37,081 nt of DNA from Gordonia jinhuaensis (GCF_014639795.1 NZ_BMGC01000020.1:31640-68720), one strand, 5' to 3'; numbered from the stretch's first letter, positions 9,021 to 18,352 are shown. Program-made: numbers and translations. The notes: a model not told the origin generated them from the sequence alone.

Positions 9021-10291
9021 ACGGTGACGCGGTGGCGTCGCGGCTGGCCGAGCTGATCGGTGACCTCACCGGTGAGCCGATCCCGGTGCGGGTGCGCGCC
9101 TGGGACGGATCGCAGGCCGGCCCCTCCGATGCCCCGCAGGTGTGCGTCAACACTCCCGACGCGCTGCGGCGACTGCTCTGGCATCCGGGCGAACTCGGTG
9201 CGGCACAAGCGTATGTGACCGGTGAACTCGAGGTGACCGGCGATCTGGGCGCAGCGCTCGAACATGTGCGCGCGGTGTCCGACGCCCGCGGCCTGAGCGG
9301 TGTGTCGATCACGCCGCGACGTCTCACGCGCTGGGTACGCACACTGTCGGACCTCGGCGTGCTCGGCGCACCACCCGCGCCGCCGGCCTCGCAGGCCCGG
9401 GTTCGAGGGCGTTTGCACTCGCTGCGCCGCGACCGCGCGGCGATCAGCCACCACTACGACCTGTCCAACGACTTCTACGCGCTGATCCTCGACGAAACCA
9501 TGGCGTACTCGTCGGCGTACTGGACCAGTGCGGATCCCGCCTACACACTCGCCGACGCCCAACGCGACAAGTTGACGATGGTGTGCCGCAAGCTTGGACT
9601 CCAACCGGGGATGACACTGCTCGACGTCGGATGCGGCTGGGGATCGCTGAGTCTGCACGCGGCAACCGAATTCGGGGTGAACGTACTCGGCGTGACCATC
9701 TCCGCGCAGCAGAAAGCCTTCATCGACAAGCAGATCGCCGACCGCGGTCTGGCCGACCGCGTGGAGATCCGGCTGCAGGACTACCGGGCGATCCCTGAGT
9801 CGGATTTCGACGCGGTGGCGTCGATCGAGATGGGCGAACATGTCGGCGAACACAACTATCCCACCTACGCACGGGTACTCGCCGATCGCGTCAAACCCGG
9901 TGGGCGCGTGCTGGTTCAGCAGATGTCGCGTCATGCCGGCAACCATCCCGGCGGCGGTCCCTTCATCGAATCGTTCATCGCTCCCGACATGACGATGCGA
10001 CCGATCGGACAGACCGTCGACCTGATCGAGGCGGCCGGACTCGAGGTCCGTGACGTACACGCGATGCGGGAGCACTACGTCCGCACCGTCGAGGCCTGGT
10101 ATCAGACCTTCGACGAGCACATCGACGAGGCGGTGGCCCTGGTCGGCGAGGAGATCGCCCGCGTGTGGCGGCTGTATCTGGTCGGCGGCGGCATGGCCTT
10201 TCGCGACGGCCGGATGGGTGTCGACCAGATCCTGGCCGTGCGTCCCGACGCTCGCGGACATTCCCACATGCCGGAGGTGCGCACGATATGA
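9017..10291 (+). CDS. CFA-family SAM methyltransferase (tuberculostearate TmsB/BfaB-like)
   Basis: This 424-residue enzyme of the cyclopropane-fatty-acyl-phospholipid synthase family transfers a methylene or methyl group from SAM to a double bond of a phospholipid acyl chain. It shows HYDLSNDFYALILDETMAYS (about 146-165), SAM-binding motif I DVGCGWG (203-209), and SIEMGEHVG (269-277) with the family glutamate. The stretch APDMTMRPIG stands where E. coli Cfa has its cysteine-bearing FPNGCLPS, which is a pattern I associate with the 10-methyl (tuberculostearate) branch rather than true cyclopropanation. The GTG start overlaps the hydrolase stop and the TGA overlaps the DUF1295 ATG. The flavoprotein reductase (TmsA/BfaA) usually next to this type is absent from the window. 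Confidence 0.85.
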   Translation: MNGDAVASRLAELIGDLTGEPIPVRVRAWDGSQAGPSDAPQVCVNTPDALRRLLWHPGELGAAQAYVTGELEVTGDLGAALEHVRAVSDARGLSGVSITPRRLTRWVRTLSDLGVLGAPPAPPASQARVRGRLHSLRRDRAAISHHYDLSNDFYALILDETMAYSSAYWTSADPAYTLADAQRDKLTMVCRKLGLQPGMTLLDVGCGWGSLSLHAATEFGVNVLGVTISAQQKAFIDKQIADRGLADRVEIRLQDYRAIPESDFDAVASIEMGEHVGEHNYPTYARVLADRVKPGGRVLVQQMSRHAGNHPGGGPFIESFIAPDMTMRPIGQTVDLIEAAGLEVRDVHAMREHYVRTVEAWYQTFDEHIDEAVALVGEEIARVWRLYLVGGGMAFRDGRMGVDQILAVRPDARGHSHMPEVRTI

Positions 10292-11091
10292 GTTATGACG
10301 CAAGCAATTTCGGTGTCGTCACCGGCAGTTCGGCGCTGGCGACGGTGGTGCTGCTGACCATCACCGCGATCATCGGCTTCCGCATCGGGCGCCACAACGT
10401 CGTCGACGTCACGTGGGGACTGGGGTTCGTCCTGATCGCCCTCGTCTGCGCACTGGTCGGGGAGGGATCGGCGTGGCGGCGGTGGCTGCTGTTCGTGCTG
10501 GTGGCGATCTGGGGGCTACGGCTGGCCCTGTCGATGGCCCGTCGCTCGGCGGGCAAGGGGGAGGACCCGCGCTACGAGAAGATGCTCTATGACGCGGGCG
10601 GCAACCGCACGCTGGTCGCGATCCGCAAGATCTACCTGACCCAGGGACTCGCGTTGTGGTTCGTGTCGCTGCCGATCCAGGTGTCGGCGGCCGCCGGCGG
10701 CACACTCAACTGGCTGGCCTGTGTGGGCATCGCCGTGTGGGTGCTGGGCGTGGTCTTCGAGAGCGTCGGCGACAAACAGATGGACGAGTTCAAATCCGAC
10801 CCGGCGAACAAGGGCGCGGTGATGGATCGCGGTCTGTGGGGATGGACCCGTCATCCCAACTATTTCGGTGACTCCTGTGTGTGGTGGGGGATCTACCTGA
10901 TCGTCGCCGGCTACTGGCCGGGTGCGCTCACCATCGCCTCACCGATCGTCATGACCTACTTCCTCGTCTTCGCCACCGGCGCCCGACTGCTCGAACAGCA
11001 TATGGAGCAACGCCCGGGGTATGCCGAGTATCGGCAGCGTGTGAGCTACTTCCTGCCGCGTCCGCCCAAGAAGCAGAACTCGACGTCGTGA
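10288..11091 (+). CDS. DUF1295 membrane protein (steroid 5-alpha-reductase-like)
   Basis: This 267-residue integral membrane protein has about seven hydrophobic segments. The C-terminal signature of the DUF1295/steroid 5-alpha-reductase/isoprenylcysteine methyltransferase fold is clear: WGWTRHPNYFGDSCVWWGIY followed by LLEQHMEQRPGYAEY. Relatives use NADPH to reduce C=C bonds or transfer methyl groups at the membrane. The ATG overlaps the stop of the methyltransferase (ATGA), so the two products are made together. A role in reducing a methylene-branched acyl chain made by the upstream enzyme is my inference. I rejected in-frame starts further upstream because they lie inside the methyltransferase gene. 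Confidence 0.85.
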   Translation: MSYDASNFGVVTGSSALATVVLLTITAIIGFRIGRHNVVDVTWGLGFVLIALVCALVGEGSAWRRWLLFVLVAIWGLRLALSMARRSAGKGEDPRYEKMLYDAGGNRTLVAIRKIYLTQGLALWFVSLPIQVSAAAGGTLNWLACVGIAVWVLGVVFESVGDKQMDEFKSDPANKGAVMDRGLWGWTRHPNYFGDSCVWWGIYLIVAGYWPGALTIASPIVMTYFLVFATGARLLEQHMEQRPGYAEYRQRVSYFLPRPPKKQNSTS

Positions 11092-11179
11092 CCGCGCGGC
11101 ACCGGAGACGTCGCGTCCGGTGGTGGTGACCGGGGCGGGTACCCTCGCGAGCGGTCAAAAATGCAGGAGGGTCAATTCC

Positions 11180-12010
11180 GTGTCCGCGGTGCTCGGCAGG
11201 ATCGCCGGAGCTGTAGTGCTGTTGGCGGCGATGGTCGCGGTGTACGTCGTCGCCGTGCGTACCGCCGCCGGGCAGCGACTCGACGAACGGTGGCTGCTCA
11301 CCCTGCGCGGCACCGAGGCCCACAACGACCTGCCGAATGCGGTGGGATTGGGTTCGGTCACCGACCCCCGGCTGTGGGTGGTGGCGATCCTCGCGATCGT
11401 GGCCCTGGGGCTGGCGGCGCGCCGGCGCCTGAGCATCATCGTCCTGCTGATCCTGCCCGTCGCGGTGATCGTGTGCGCACGGCTGCTGCGCGACGGACTG
11501 CTCACCCGGCCCGATCTCATCGCCAGCCAGTTCCCGCACATCAACACCTTTCCCAGCGGTCACGCCGCCGCCGCGGCCGGATGCGTCGCGGCCATCATCC
11601 GCGCTGCCCCGCGCGTGGTGCAGCCGCTCATCGTGCTCGCCGGCACGATGTGGCTCACGCTGGTCTCCCAGGACCTCATGGTGTGGGGGTGGCACCGTCC
11701 CAGCGACCTGATCGGGTCGATCCTGCTGGCCGGTGCGCTGGCGATCCTGGTGCCCAATTCACCATCGCGGACGTTGGGCACATGGTGGCAGGCGGCCATC
11801 CTGGTGGTGGCCTCGGTCATCGCGCCCGTCGGGTGGGCGGCCTACATCGCGAAACCTGTCGTCGCGCTGGTCGGCGTGGTGGCTGCGGTCGTGCTCACTA
11901 TGCTGTTCGTCGGTCGGGAGACCGCACGCGGTCCTGGCGAATCCGGCACCGGCGGTCGCTGGCGCATCCCGGGATTCGACCGGTCGGATATGCCGGCACC
12001 CACCGCCTGA
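11180..12010 (+). CDS. PAP2-family membrane phosphatase
   Basis: This 276-residue protein has about six hydrophobic segments and the PAP2 motifs: RDGLLTRPDL as motif 1, FPSGHAAAAAG as motif 2 (SGH), and WHRPSDLIGS as motif 3 (catalytic His and Asp). Such enzymes dephosphorylate lipid phosphates (phosphatidate, polyprenyl diphosphate, phosphatidylglycerol phosphate) at the membrane. GTG 11180 is chosen because AGGAGG lies 9 nt upstream; an upstream GTG at 11120 lacks this. A possible -10 box TACCCT is at 11140-11145, so it may have its own promoter, but it lies only 88 bp after the DUF1295 gene. Its stop is 1 bp from the convergent pxpC stop. The C-terminal 25 residues are hydrophilic. Confidence 0.85.
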   Translation: MSAVLGRIAGAVVLLAAMVAVYVVAVRTAAGQRLDERWLLTLRGTEAHNDLPNAVGLGSVTDPRLWVVAILAIVALGLAARRRLSIIVLLILPVAVIVCARLLRDGLLTRPDLIASQFPHINTFPSGHAAAAAGCVAAIIRAAPRVVQPLIVLAGTMWLTLVSQDLMVWGWHRPSDLIGSILLAGALAILVPNSPSRTLGTWWQAAILVVASVIAPVGWAAYIAKPVVALVGVVAAVVLTMLFVGRETARGPGESGTGGRWRIPGFDRSDMPAPTA

Positions 12011-12011
12011 G

Positions 12012-12935
12012 TCATCGGCGCTCGACGAAACGGATCACCTCACCGGGCACGAGTTGTGCCGCCGTGTCGACAGAACTCGCGGTGATCACTGCGACAACCG
12101 GGTATCCGCCCGTCACCGGGTGATCGGCGAGAAAGATGACGGGTTGCCCGCCCGGTGGGATCTGCACCGAACCCAGTGCGACACCCTCGGACGGGAGATC
12201 GCCGAGCCCGCTCCGATGACGCAGGACCGGTGTGTCGTCGCCGCGGTCGAGGCGTATCCCGATCCGATCGCTGGCGGGTGAGACCACCCACGACCCCGTG
12301 AACAGCGCATGAGGATCCTCGATCCGGTCGTCGCGGGGCCCCAGCTCGGCGACCAGTTGCGCAGGTGTGCCCGTCCCATCACCGGGCGCGAAGGTCAGCG
12401 ACGGCCAGTCACCCGCAGTCGGTCCGACGGGCAGCAGGTCGGACTCGGCCACCCGCGCGGGGCCGATCCCGGAGAGCAGATCGGTGGAGCGCGAACCGAG
12501 CACCGGCGCTACGTCGATACCACCGCGGACCGCCACATACGACCGCAGACCGGTCGTCGGCGGCTCGACGGTGAGTGTCTGGCCGGCACGCAGAATCGCC
12601 GAGCTCTGACTCATCGAGCGGGTGTCATCGATCAGATAAGACGTGGGCGCGCCGGTCACCGCGACCAGATGGGTTCCGGTGGCGCGCACCACCAGACCGC
12701 CCATCGTCACCTCGAGTGCCGCGGCCGACTCCGGGTTGCCCACGAGTCTGTTGGCCAGCCGAAGGGCTCCGCGATCGGCTGCCCCCGACGCGCCGACCCC
12801 CAGATGTGCGTAGCCGGGCCGGCCCAGGTCCTGCACGGTGGTTAGCGGTCCGCTTCGCACCACGGTCAGTGCACCGTGAGGGATCGCCGGGTCGCCGGCG
12901 CTCACAGTGACCCACCGATGTTCGCGGGCGCTCAC
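12012..12935 (-). CDS. pxpC: 5-oxoprolinase subunit C (biotin-dependent carboxyltransferase-like)
   Basis: PxpC works with PxpA and PxpB in the ATP-dependent opening of 5-oxoproline to glutamate. The 307-residue protein has the KipA/AHS2 domain: VVRSGPLTTVQDLGRPGYAHLG at its start, then GASGAADRGALRLANRLVGN, AVTGAP, and a late GVALGSVQIPPGGQPVIFLADH and TGGYPVVAVIT. Two in-frame GTG starts lie 30 bases apart (12935 and 12905) inside a tandem repeat; I took 12935 because it overlaps the stop of a 10-codon mini-ORF (GTGA) and would be reached by coupled translation. The conserved core begins after 12905, so either start gives an intact domain. No pxpA was found in the window. Confidence 0.88.
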   Translation of the reverse strand: MSAREHRWVTVSAGDPAIPHGALTVVRSGPLTTVQDLGRPGYAHLGVGASGAADRGALRLANRLVGNPESAAALEVTMGGLVVRATGTHLVAVTGAPTSYLIDDTRSMSQSSAILRAGQTLTVEPPTTGLRSYVAVRGGIDVAPVLGSRSTDLLSGIGPARVAESDLLPVGPTAGDWPSLTFAPGDGTGTPAQLVAELGPRDDRIEDPHALFTGSWVVSPASDRIGIRLDRGDDTPVLRHRSGLGDLPSEGVALGSVQIPPGGQPVIFLADHPVTGGYPVVAVITASSVDTAAQLVPGEVIRFVERR

Positions 12936-12980
12936 CGCGGCCCACCGATGTCGCCGGCGCTCATCGCGACCCACCGATGT
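12893..12980. repeat. Three-unit tandem repeat at the pxpB/pxpC junction
   Basis: Units lie at 12952-12980 (29 bp), 12923-12951 (29 bp) and 12893-12922 (30 bp). On the minus strand each has the form CATCGGTGGG followed by a TGAGCGCC block carrying ATG, GTG and GTG respectively. The unit equals the end of pxpB plus a start codon, so it arose by duplication of the original stop/start overlap. Confidence 0.85.
12932..12964 (-). CDS. 10-codon mini-ORF between pxpB and pxpC
   Basis: The ATG at 12964 overlaps the pxpB stop (ATGA) and encodes MSAGDIGGPR before a TGA that overlaps the GTG of pxpC (GTGA). It is a by-product of the tandem duplication. A ribosome could terminate and restart twice in a chain to keep pxpC coupled to pxpB. 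The peptide itself is unlikely to have a function. Confidence 0.45.
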   Translation of the reverse strand: MSAGDIGGPR

Positions 12981-13719
12981 CGCGGAAGACCACCGTGTCG
13001 CCCGGCGAGAGCGTCGACGGCGGGTCGGCATGGACGTCGAACATCGTCGCCTCGGTGCGGCCGAGCAGATTCCACCCACCCGGACCGGGCCGCGGATACA
13101 CCGCGCTGTAGCCGGCGGCCAGAGCCACCGCGCCACCGGGAACCCGGGTCCGCGACGTGGTGCGACGCCCGATTGTGGCGAGCCGTCGTGCCGGGTGATC
13201 GGGCGCGGTGGTGGACTCATCAGGCACCAGATACCCGAAACCCGGTGCGAATCCGATGAATTGGACGCGCCACGTGATGGCGGTGTGCGCCCTGACGACG
13301 TCGTCGACGCTCCAGTCGTCCCCGCCGGATGCGGTGAGCGTATCGGCCACCTCGGCCAGATCCGCACCGTCGTAACGGACATCGATGTGGTGGTCGGGGG
13401 CGCTGTTCGGCGCACCGGGCGCGTCGGTCGCCGACGGGGAGGCTGACGGAGTATCGGAGGGGCTCCTCGATCCGCCGTCGCCCACCCGCGTCGCATTCCG
13501 TAAGGCGCGGTGCAGCGCAAGCGCATTCACCCCTGCTGCCGGTGGCCACTGCACCAGGACGGTGGTCGCCGCACCGATCACGTCGACATCCTCACCCAAC
13601 GCCCCGCGTGCGGCCTCCCCGCGCAACCGTGCTGCCACCGAGACCGCGGAGTCGAGCGGATTCGGGTCGTCGGAAAAGTCCAGCAGCACCGCATCGCGTC
13701 CCGCCGAGATCTGCCGCAT
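12961..13719 (-). CDS. pxpB: 5-oxoprolinase subunit B (KipI-like)
   Basis: PxpB is the KipI/AHS1-type partner of PxpC in 5-oxoproline hydrolysis. The 252-residue protein shows the late family pattern FIGFAPGFGYLVPDE, ATIGRRTTSRTRVPGGAVALA and YPRPGPGGWNLLGRT. Between about residues 78 and 110 it carries a low-complexity Ser/Pro/Ala/Asp insert that is not part of the usual domain and probably forms a flexible loop. The start ATG 13719 sits 6 nt after a TAGATT -10 box, so its mRNA is probably leaderless. The gene is divergent from the epimerase with only 29 bp between start codons, and its stop begins the repeat junction with pxpC. Confidence 0.88.
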   Translation of the reverse strand: MRQISAGRDAVLLDFSDDPNPLDSAVSVAARLRGEAARGALGEDVDVIGAATTVLVQWPPAAGVNALALHRALRNATRVGDGGSRSPSDTPSASPSATDAPGAPNSAPDHHIDVRYDGADLAEVADTLTASGGDDWSVDDVVRAHTAITWRVQFIGFAPGFGYLVPDESTTAPDHPARRLATIGRRTTSRTRVPGGAVALAAGYSAVYPRPGPGGWNLLGRTEATMFDVHADPPSTLSPGDTVVFRDIGGSR

Positions 13720-13725
13720 GAGCCA

Positions 13726-13731
13726 AATCTA
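13726..13731 (-). promoter_or_regulatory. -10 box of leaderless pxpB mRNA
   Basis: On the minus strand TAGATT is followed by 6 nt and the pxpB ATG. The opposite strand has CAGACT (13736-13741) 7 nt before the epimerase GTG, so two face-to-face leaderless promoters may share this 29-bp gap. Confidence 0.5.
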
Positions 13732-13748
13732 GTGGCAGACTCGAGAGC

Positions 13749-14684
13749 GTGACGGTATTCGCAGTGCAGGCAGGGAAGTACCGCGCGGAGGTGGCCTCCA
13801 CCGGAGCCGGGCTCGAACTCGTATCCCACGACGGGCAGTTGCTCACCGAGACCTGGCAGGAGAAGCCGGGGCAGAAGTCGCCGATATCGGCCGGGCTCGT
13901 CCTCGCGCCGTGGCGCAACCGCACCGCCGACGGCCGATACACCTTCGACGGGGTCGACTATCAGCTCGACATCACCGAAAAGGACAGGAACAACGCCAAT
14001 CACGGCTTCGTGCGGACCGTCGAGTGGCAGCGCACCGAACACGACGAGGACGTGGTCTCGCTGCGCACCCCCATCGGGACGCACCCCGGGTGGCCGCATC
14101 AGATTGTGCTCACGGCCACCTATCGGGTGGATCCCGTCGATGGGTTGTCGGTGACCCACACCGCCGAGAACGTCGGCGACGCGCGAGCGCCGTTCGCACT
14201 CGGGCAGCACACCTTCATCCGGCTCGGAGACCTCCCGATCGACGACTGCGCGCTGCAGCTCGCGGCGACGCGAGTCCAGCCGCTCGATCCCGAAAGGCAG
14301 CTGCCGGTGGGAGATCCGCAGCCGGTCGCCGGTACCGACATGGACTTCACCCGGCCCCGCACGCTCGCCGGCCGGCTACTCGACACGCCGTTCACCGGAC
14401 TGGTCGCCGACGGGGCGGTCCACCGGAACCGACTGTTCGGGCCGCACGGTGACTGCACAGAACTGTGGACCGATCTCAATTTCGGGTGGGTGCAGGCGTT
14501 CACCGCCGATCCCGCACGAGGTCAGGCCTATCCCGGTCGCGGGCGGGCACTGGCCGTCGAGCCGATGACGTCACCGCCCAACGCACTGGCCAGCGGGATC
14601 GACCTGATCACACTGGAACCGGGGCAGACGTGGAGCGGGTCGTGGGGTCTGCGTTACCGGCCGTCACCGGATGTGGCGCGGTGA
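13749..14684 (+). CDS. Aldose 1-epimerase family protein (GalM-like)
   Basis: This 311-residue protein is a galactose-mutarotase-like enzyme that interconverts alpha and beta anomers of aldoses. It carries the conserved LAPWRNRTADGRYTFDG region (about 55-71), NANHGFVR with the catalytic histidine (about 83-90), the second histidine in ALGQHTFIRLG, and the catalytic glutamate in ALAVEPMTSPPNAL near residue 275. The start is GTG 13749. Its TGA overlaps the GTG of the sugar kinase (GTGA), so epimerase and kinase are coupled and probably process the same sugar. Which sugar is not evident. Confidence 0.88.
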   Translation: MTVFAVQAGKYRAEVASTGAGLELVSHDGQLLTETWQEKPGQKSPISAGLVLAPWRNRTADGRYTFDGVDYQLDITEKDRNNANHGFVRTVEWQRTEHDEDVVSLRTPIGTHPGWPHQIVLTATYRVDPVDGLSVTHTAENVGDARAPFALGQHTFIRLGDLPIDDCALQLAATRVQPLDPERQLPVGDPQPVAGTDMDFTRPRTLAGRLLDTPFTGLVADGAVHRNRLFGPHGDCTELWTDLNFGWVQAFTADPARGQAYPGRGRALAVEPMTSPPNALASGIDLITLEPGQTWSGSWGLRYRPSPDVAR

Positions 14685-15622
14685 AGGAAATCGTGGTCTG
14701 CGGTGAGGCGCTGGTCGACATCGTCACCACCTCGCCCGCCCCGAGTCCTGGACGTCTGGCGCCGATGCAGCCCGCGCTCGGCGGCGGTCCGTTCAACGTG
14801 GCGGTCACTCTCGGGCGGCTCGGATCGTCGGTGTCGTTCCTCTCGCGGGTGTCCACCGACCATCTCGGCGACGAGATCCTGCGCGCGTTGAGCGCCTCGG
14901 GGGTGGGATTGTCGATGTGTCAGCGTGGTGACGAGCCGACCACCCTGGCCGTGGCGACCATCGGAGACGACGGTGCGGCGTCGTACTCCTTCTACACCGA
15001 CGGCACCGCCGACCGGCTGGTCGCCGACCCCGGACCGCTGCCGGGGACTGTCGGCGCGGTCTGCTTCGGGACTCTGTCGATGGTGCTGGAGCCGGGGGTC
15101 AGCGTCTACGAATCGGTGATGCGGCGTGCCCACGCCGAGGGAACCCTGGTGATGATCGACCCGAACATCCGACCGGCGGTGATCGCAGATCCGGACGCCT
15201 ACCGTCGCCGCTTCGCGGGCTGGATGCAGCACACCGACATCGTGAAGGTCTCCGACGAGGACGCCGCGTGGCTCGCCCAGGGATCGGCGGGCACCGGTGT
15301 GCGCGACTGGCTCGACGCCGGGGTGTCCGCGGTCGTCATGAGCGCCGGCGCCGACGGGTTGCGGGTCACCACCGAGCGTCTGGAGGTCAGCGTGCCGGCA
15401 CCGCATGTGCAGGTTGTCGACACGATCGGCGCAGGTGACACCGTCGGAGGCGCGCTGCTGCACTGGTTGTCGGCGCATTCGGCGCTGAATCCGAGCAGTG
15501 TGGCCGACCTCGACGCGCCCGGGTGGCAAACGGCTCTGGGCTTCGCGGCCGCGGCCGCCGCGGTCACCGTCTCGCGCCCCGGTGCCGACCCTCCATGGGC
15601 AGGCGAACAGGTTACCGACTAG
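14681..15622 (+). CDS. PfkB-family carbohydrate kinase
   Basis: This 313-residue kinase of the ribokinase/PfkB family phosphorylates a sugar with ATP. It begins with the GEALVDIV strand, then PFNVAVTLGRLG (PfkB signature 1 region, substrate-binding) and near residue 250 the second signature VDTIGAGDTVGGALL, where the Asp of GAGD is the catalytic base. Fructokinase is the most common activity for this subtype, but ribose or other sugars are possible. The GTG start overlaps the epimerase stop. A compact hairpin 14 nt after its stop probably ends the transcript. Confidence 0.88.
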   Translation: MKEIVVCGEALVDIVTTSPAPSPGRLAPMQPALGGGPFNVAVTLGRLGSSVSFLSRVSTDHLGDEILRALSASGVGLSMCQRGDEPTTLAVATIGDDGAASYSFYTDGTADRLVADPGPLPGTVGAVCFGTLSMVLEPGVSVYESVMRRAHAEGTLVMIDPNIRPAVIADPDAYRRRFAGWMQHTDIVKVSDEDAAWLAQGSAGTGVRDWLDAGVSAVVMSAGADGLRVTTERLEVSVPAPHVQVVDTIGAGDTVGGALLHWLSAHSALNPSSVADLDAPGWQTALGFAAAAAAVTVSRPGADPPWAGEQVTD

Positions 15623-15635
15623 TTTGTAACTGCGA

Positions 15636-15662
15636 CAGGTACGCGGGCACCCCGCGCACCTG
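15636..15662 (+). terminator. Hairpin after the sugar kinase
   Basis: CAGGT-A-CGCGGG, loop CAC, CCCGCG-C-ACCTG: an 11-pair stem with one internal mismatch and a 3-nt loop, starting 14 nt after the stop. It has no U-run. It separates the epimerase-kinase pair from gltA2. Confidence 0.55.
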
Positions 15663-15685
15663 CTGGCCAACAAATGCCACGGCCA

Positions 15686-15691
15686 TAGGAT
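15686..15691 (+). promoter_or_regulatory. Possible -10 box for gltA2
   Basis: TAGGAT lies about 40 nt before the GTG start, leaving a leader of about 34 nt that contains the GAGGAGG ribosome-binding site. The -35 region is not clear. Confidence 0.35.
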
Positions 15692-15731
15692 GGCGTCAAC
15701 AGGGCTGTCCATCAGTTGAGGAGGGGCCATA

Positions 15732-17054
<1,323 letters not shown>

Positions 17055-17087
17055 GTTCCCATCCCACCGACTCGAAGGAGAGCCGAG

Positions 17088-17456
17088 ATGGCACCGTCAG
17101 AAAAGCCCGAGGTCGATTTCCAGGAAGGCCCGGCACCCACCGAACTGACCATCAAAGATGTGGTGGTCGGTGACGGCGAGGAAGCCGTCGCAGGTGGCGT
17201 GGTCGACGTTCACTACGTGGGCGTCGAGTACGACACCGGAGAAGAATTCGATTCGTCGTGGAACCGCGGCCAGTCCGCCCGATTCCCGCTCGACCGGTTG
17301 ATCCCCGGCTGGCAGGAGGGAATTCCCGGCATGAAGGTCGGTGGCCGTCGCCAGCTGACCGTTCCGCCGGAACTCGCCTACGGACCGGCCGGCGCCGGCC
17401 ATCAGCTCTCCGGCAAGACGCTGGTCTTCGTGATCGACCTGCTCGGGGTCGGCTAG
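17088..17456 (+). CDS. FKBP-type peptidyl-prolyl isomerase
   Basis: This 122-residue single-domain FKBP catalyses cis-trans isomerisation of prolyl bonds during protein folding. It has no signal peptide, so it is cytoplasmic. The FKBP pattern is clear: VVDVHYVGVEYDTGEEFDSS (about 42-61), FPLDRLIPGWQEGIPGMKVG (about 66-85) and RRQLTVPPELAYG, with a closing LVFVIDLLGV. An AAGGAG site lies 9 nt before the ATG. It lies 33 bp after gltA2 and before a strong terminator, so both are probably one transcript. Confidence 0.93.
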   Translation: MAPSEKPEVDFQEGPAPTELTIKDVVVGDGEEAVAGGVVDVHYVGVEYDTGEEFDSSWNRGQSARFPLDRLIPGWQEGIPGMKVGGRRQLTVPPELAYGPAGAGHQLSGKTLVFVIDLLGVG

Positions 17457-17482
17457 CGCCCAGAGGTCAACTCACGCAACCG

Positions 17483-17518
17483 ATCAGGGCCGGGACGCAC
17501 ACGCGTCCCGGCCCTGAT
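17483..17518. terminator. Strong hairpin terminator, probably bidirectional
   Basis: ATCAGGGCCGGGACGC, loop ACAC, then its exact complement: a perfect 16-bp stem with a 4-nt loop, 26 nt past the FKBP stop and 15 nt past the stop of the convergent pirin gene. It lacks a long U-run but should end transcription from both sides. Confidence 0.8.
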
Positions 17519-17533
17519 TCGCGTTCGGGGACA

Positions 17534-18352
17534 TCAGAAATCGAAGGACGCGTGCATTTCCCAGACGAGTACCTCGGTATCGGTCACGGCGGTGATGCGT
17601 CGGTCGCCGGCGTCGGTCAGACGGAGCGCGTCGCCGTGATGCAGTCGCTGATCGAGTCCCTCGAATGTCGAGTCGCCCCGGGCGAGGAACACATGGGCAA
17701 AGGGAGCGGCAGGGATCTCGACACTGCTCCCGGCCGGTAGGCGTGCGATGTGCAGCGTCGCATAGCGATTGGCGAGAGTGATGGCCGCGCGGTCGGCATA
17801 TTTGCGCATGCCTGAGACCACCGGAACCAGCGAACCATCTGAAAGTGCCTGGCTCACATCAGCGTCGGCGTATGACGGAGTGAGCTCGTCGGTGTCGGGC
17901 GGCAGCCACATCTGCACCACGCGGGTCTGCGTACGTTCGGATCGGGTGGCGGGATTGCGTTCGGAGTGCACGATGCCGGTACCGGCGGTCATCCGCTGGA
18001 CCACCCCGGGCCGGATGACGCCGTGGTTGCCGCGTGAGTCGCGGTGCTCGACGGCACCCTCGAGCACCCAGGTGACCACCTCGGTGTTGCGGTGCTGATG
18101 GGAGTCGAAACCGTTGCCCGCCTCCACCACATCCTCGTTGTTCACCATGAGCAGGCCGTGGGCGTTGCGCTCGAGATCGTAGTTGCCGTCGGCCGGGAAC
18201 GACTGCCAGGACGTGAGCCACTCATTGCTCCACTCGTGTCGATCAGCCGCGGGGATGTACCGCACGTCGCCATGATCTGTGAGATCGCCGTCTGACCCAC
18301 CGGCCGCTGTCGCATGCTCGTGGGCGGGACTCGTCTGGGCCGCATTGCTCAT
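17534..18352 (-). CDS. Pirin-family cupin protein
   Basis: Pirins are bicupin metal proteins; some bacterial members act as quercetinases or regulate central metabolism. The 272-residue protein keeps the N-terminal cupin metal site: HQH in GFDSHQHRNTEVVTWVLEG and the His/Glu of TGIVHSERNP, matching the three-His one-Glu iron site. The first 30 residues are a poorly conserved extension. The frame is open further upstream, but ATG 18352 is the sensible start; upstream residues are His-rich and not conserved-looking. The C-terminal cupin half ends in VLVWEMHASFDF. It is convergent with FKBP. Its function in this organism is unknown. Confidence 0.9.
   Translation of the reverse strand: MSNAAQTSPAHEHATAAGGSDGDLTDHGDVRYIPAADRHEWSNEWLTSWQSFPADGNYDLERNAHGLLMVNNEDVVEAGNGFDSHQHRNTEVVTWVLEGAVEHRDSRGNHGVIRPGVVQRMTAGTGIVHSERNPATRSERTQTRVVQMWLPPDTDELTPSYADADVSQALSDGSLVPVVSGMRKYADRAAITLANRYATLHIARLPAGSSVEIPAAPFAHVFLARGDSTFEGLDQRLHHGDALRLTDAGDRRITAVTDTEVLVWEMHASFDF

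Noticed and set aside
8837-10303. 488-codon open frame on the minus strand
   Set aside because: It is antisense to the methyltransferase and has no domain; a GC-rich shadow.
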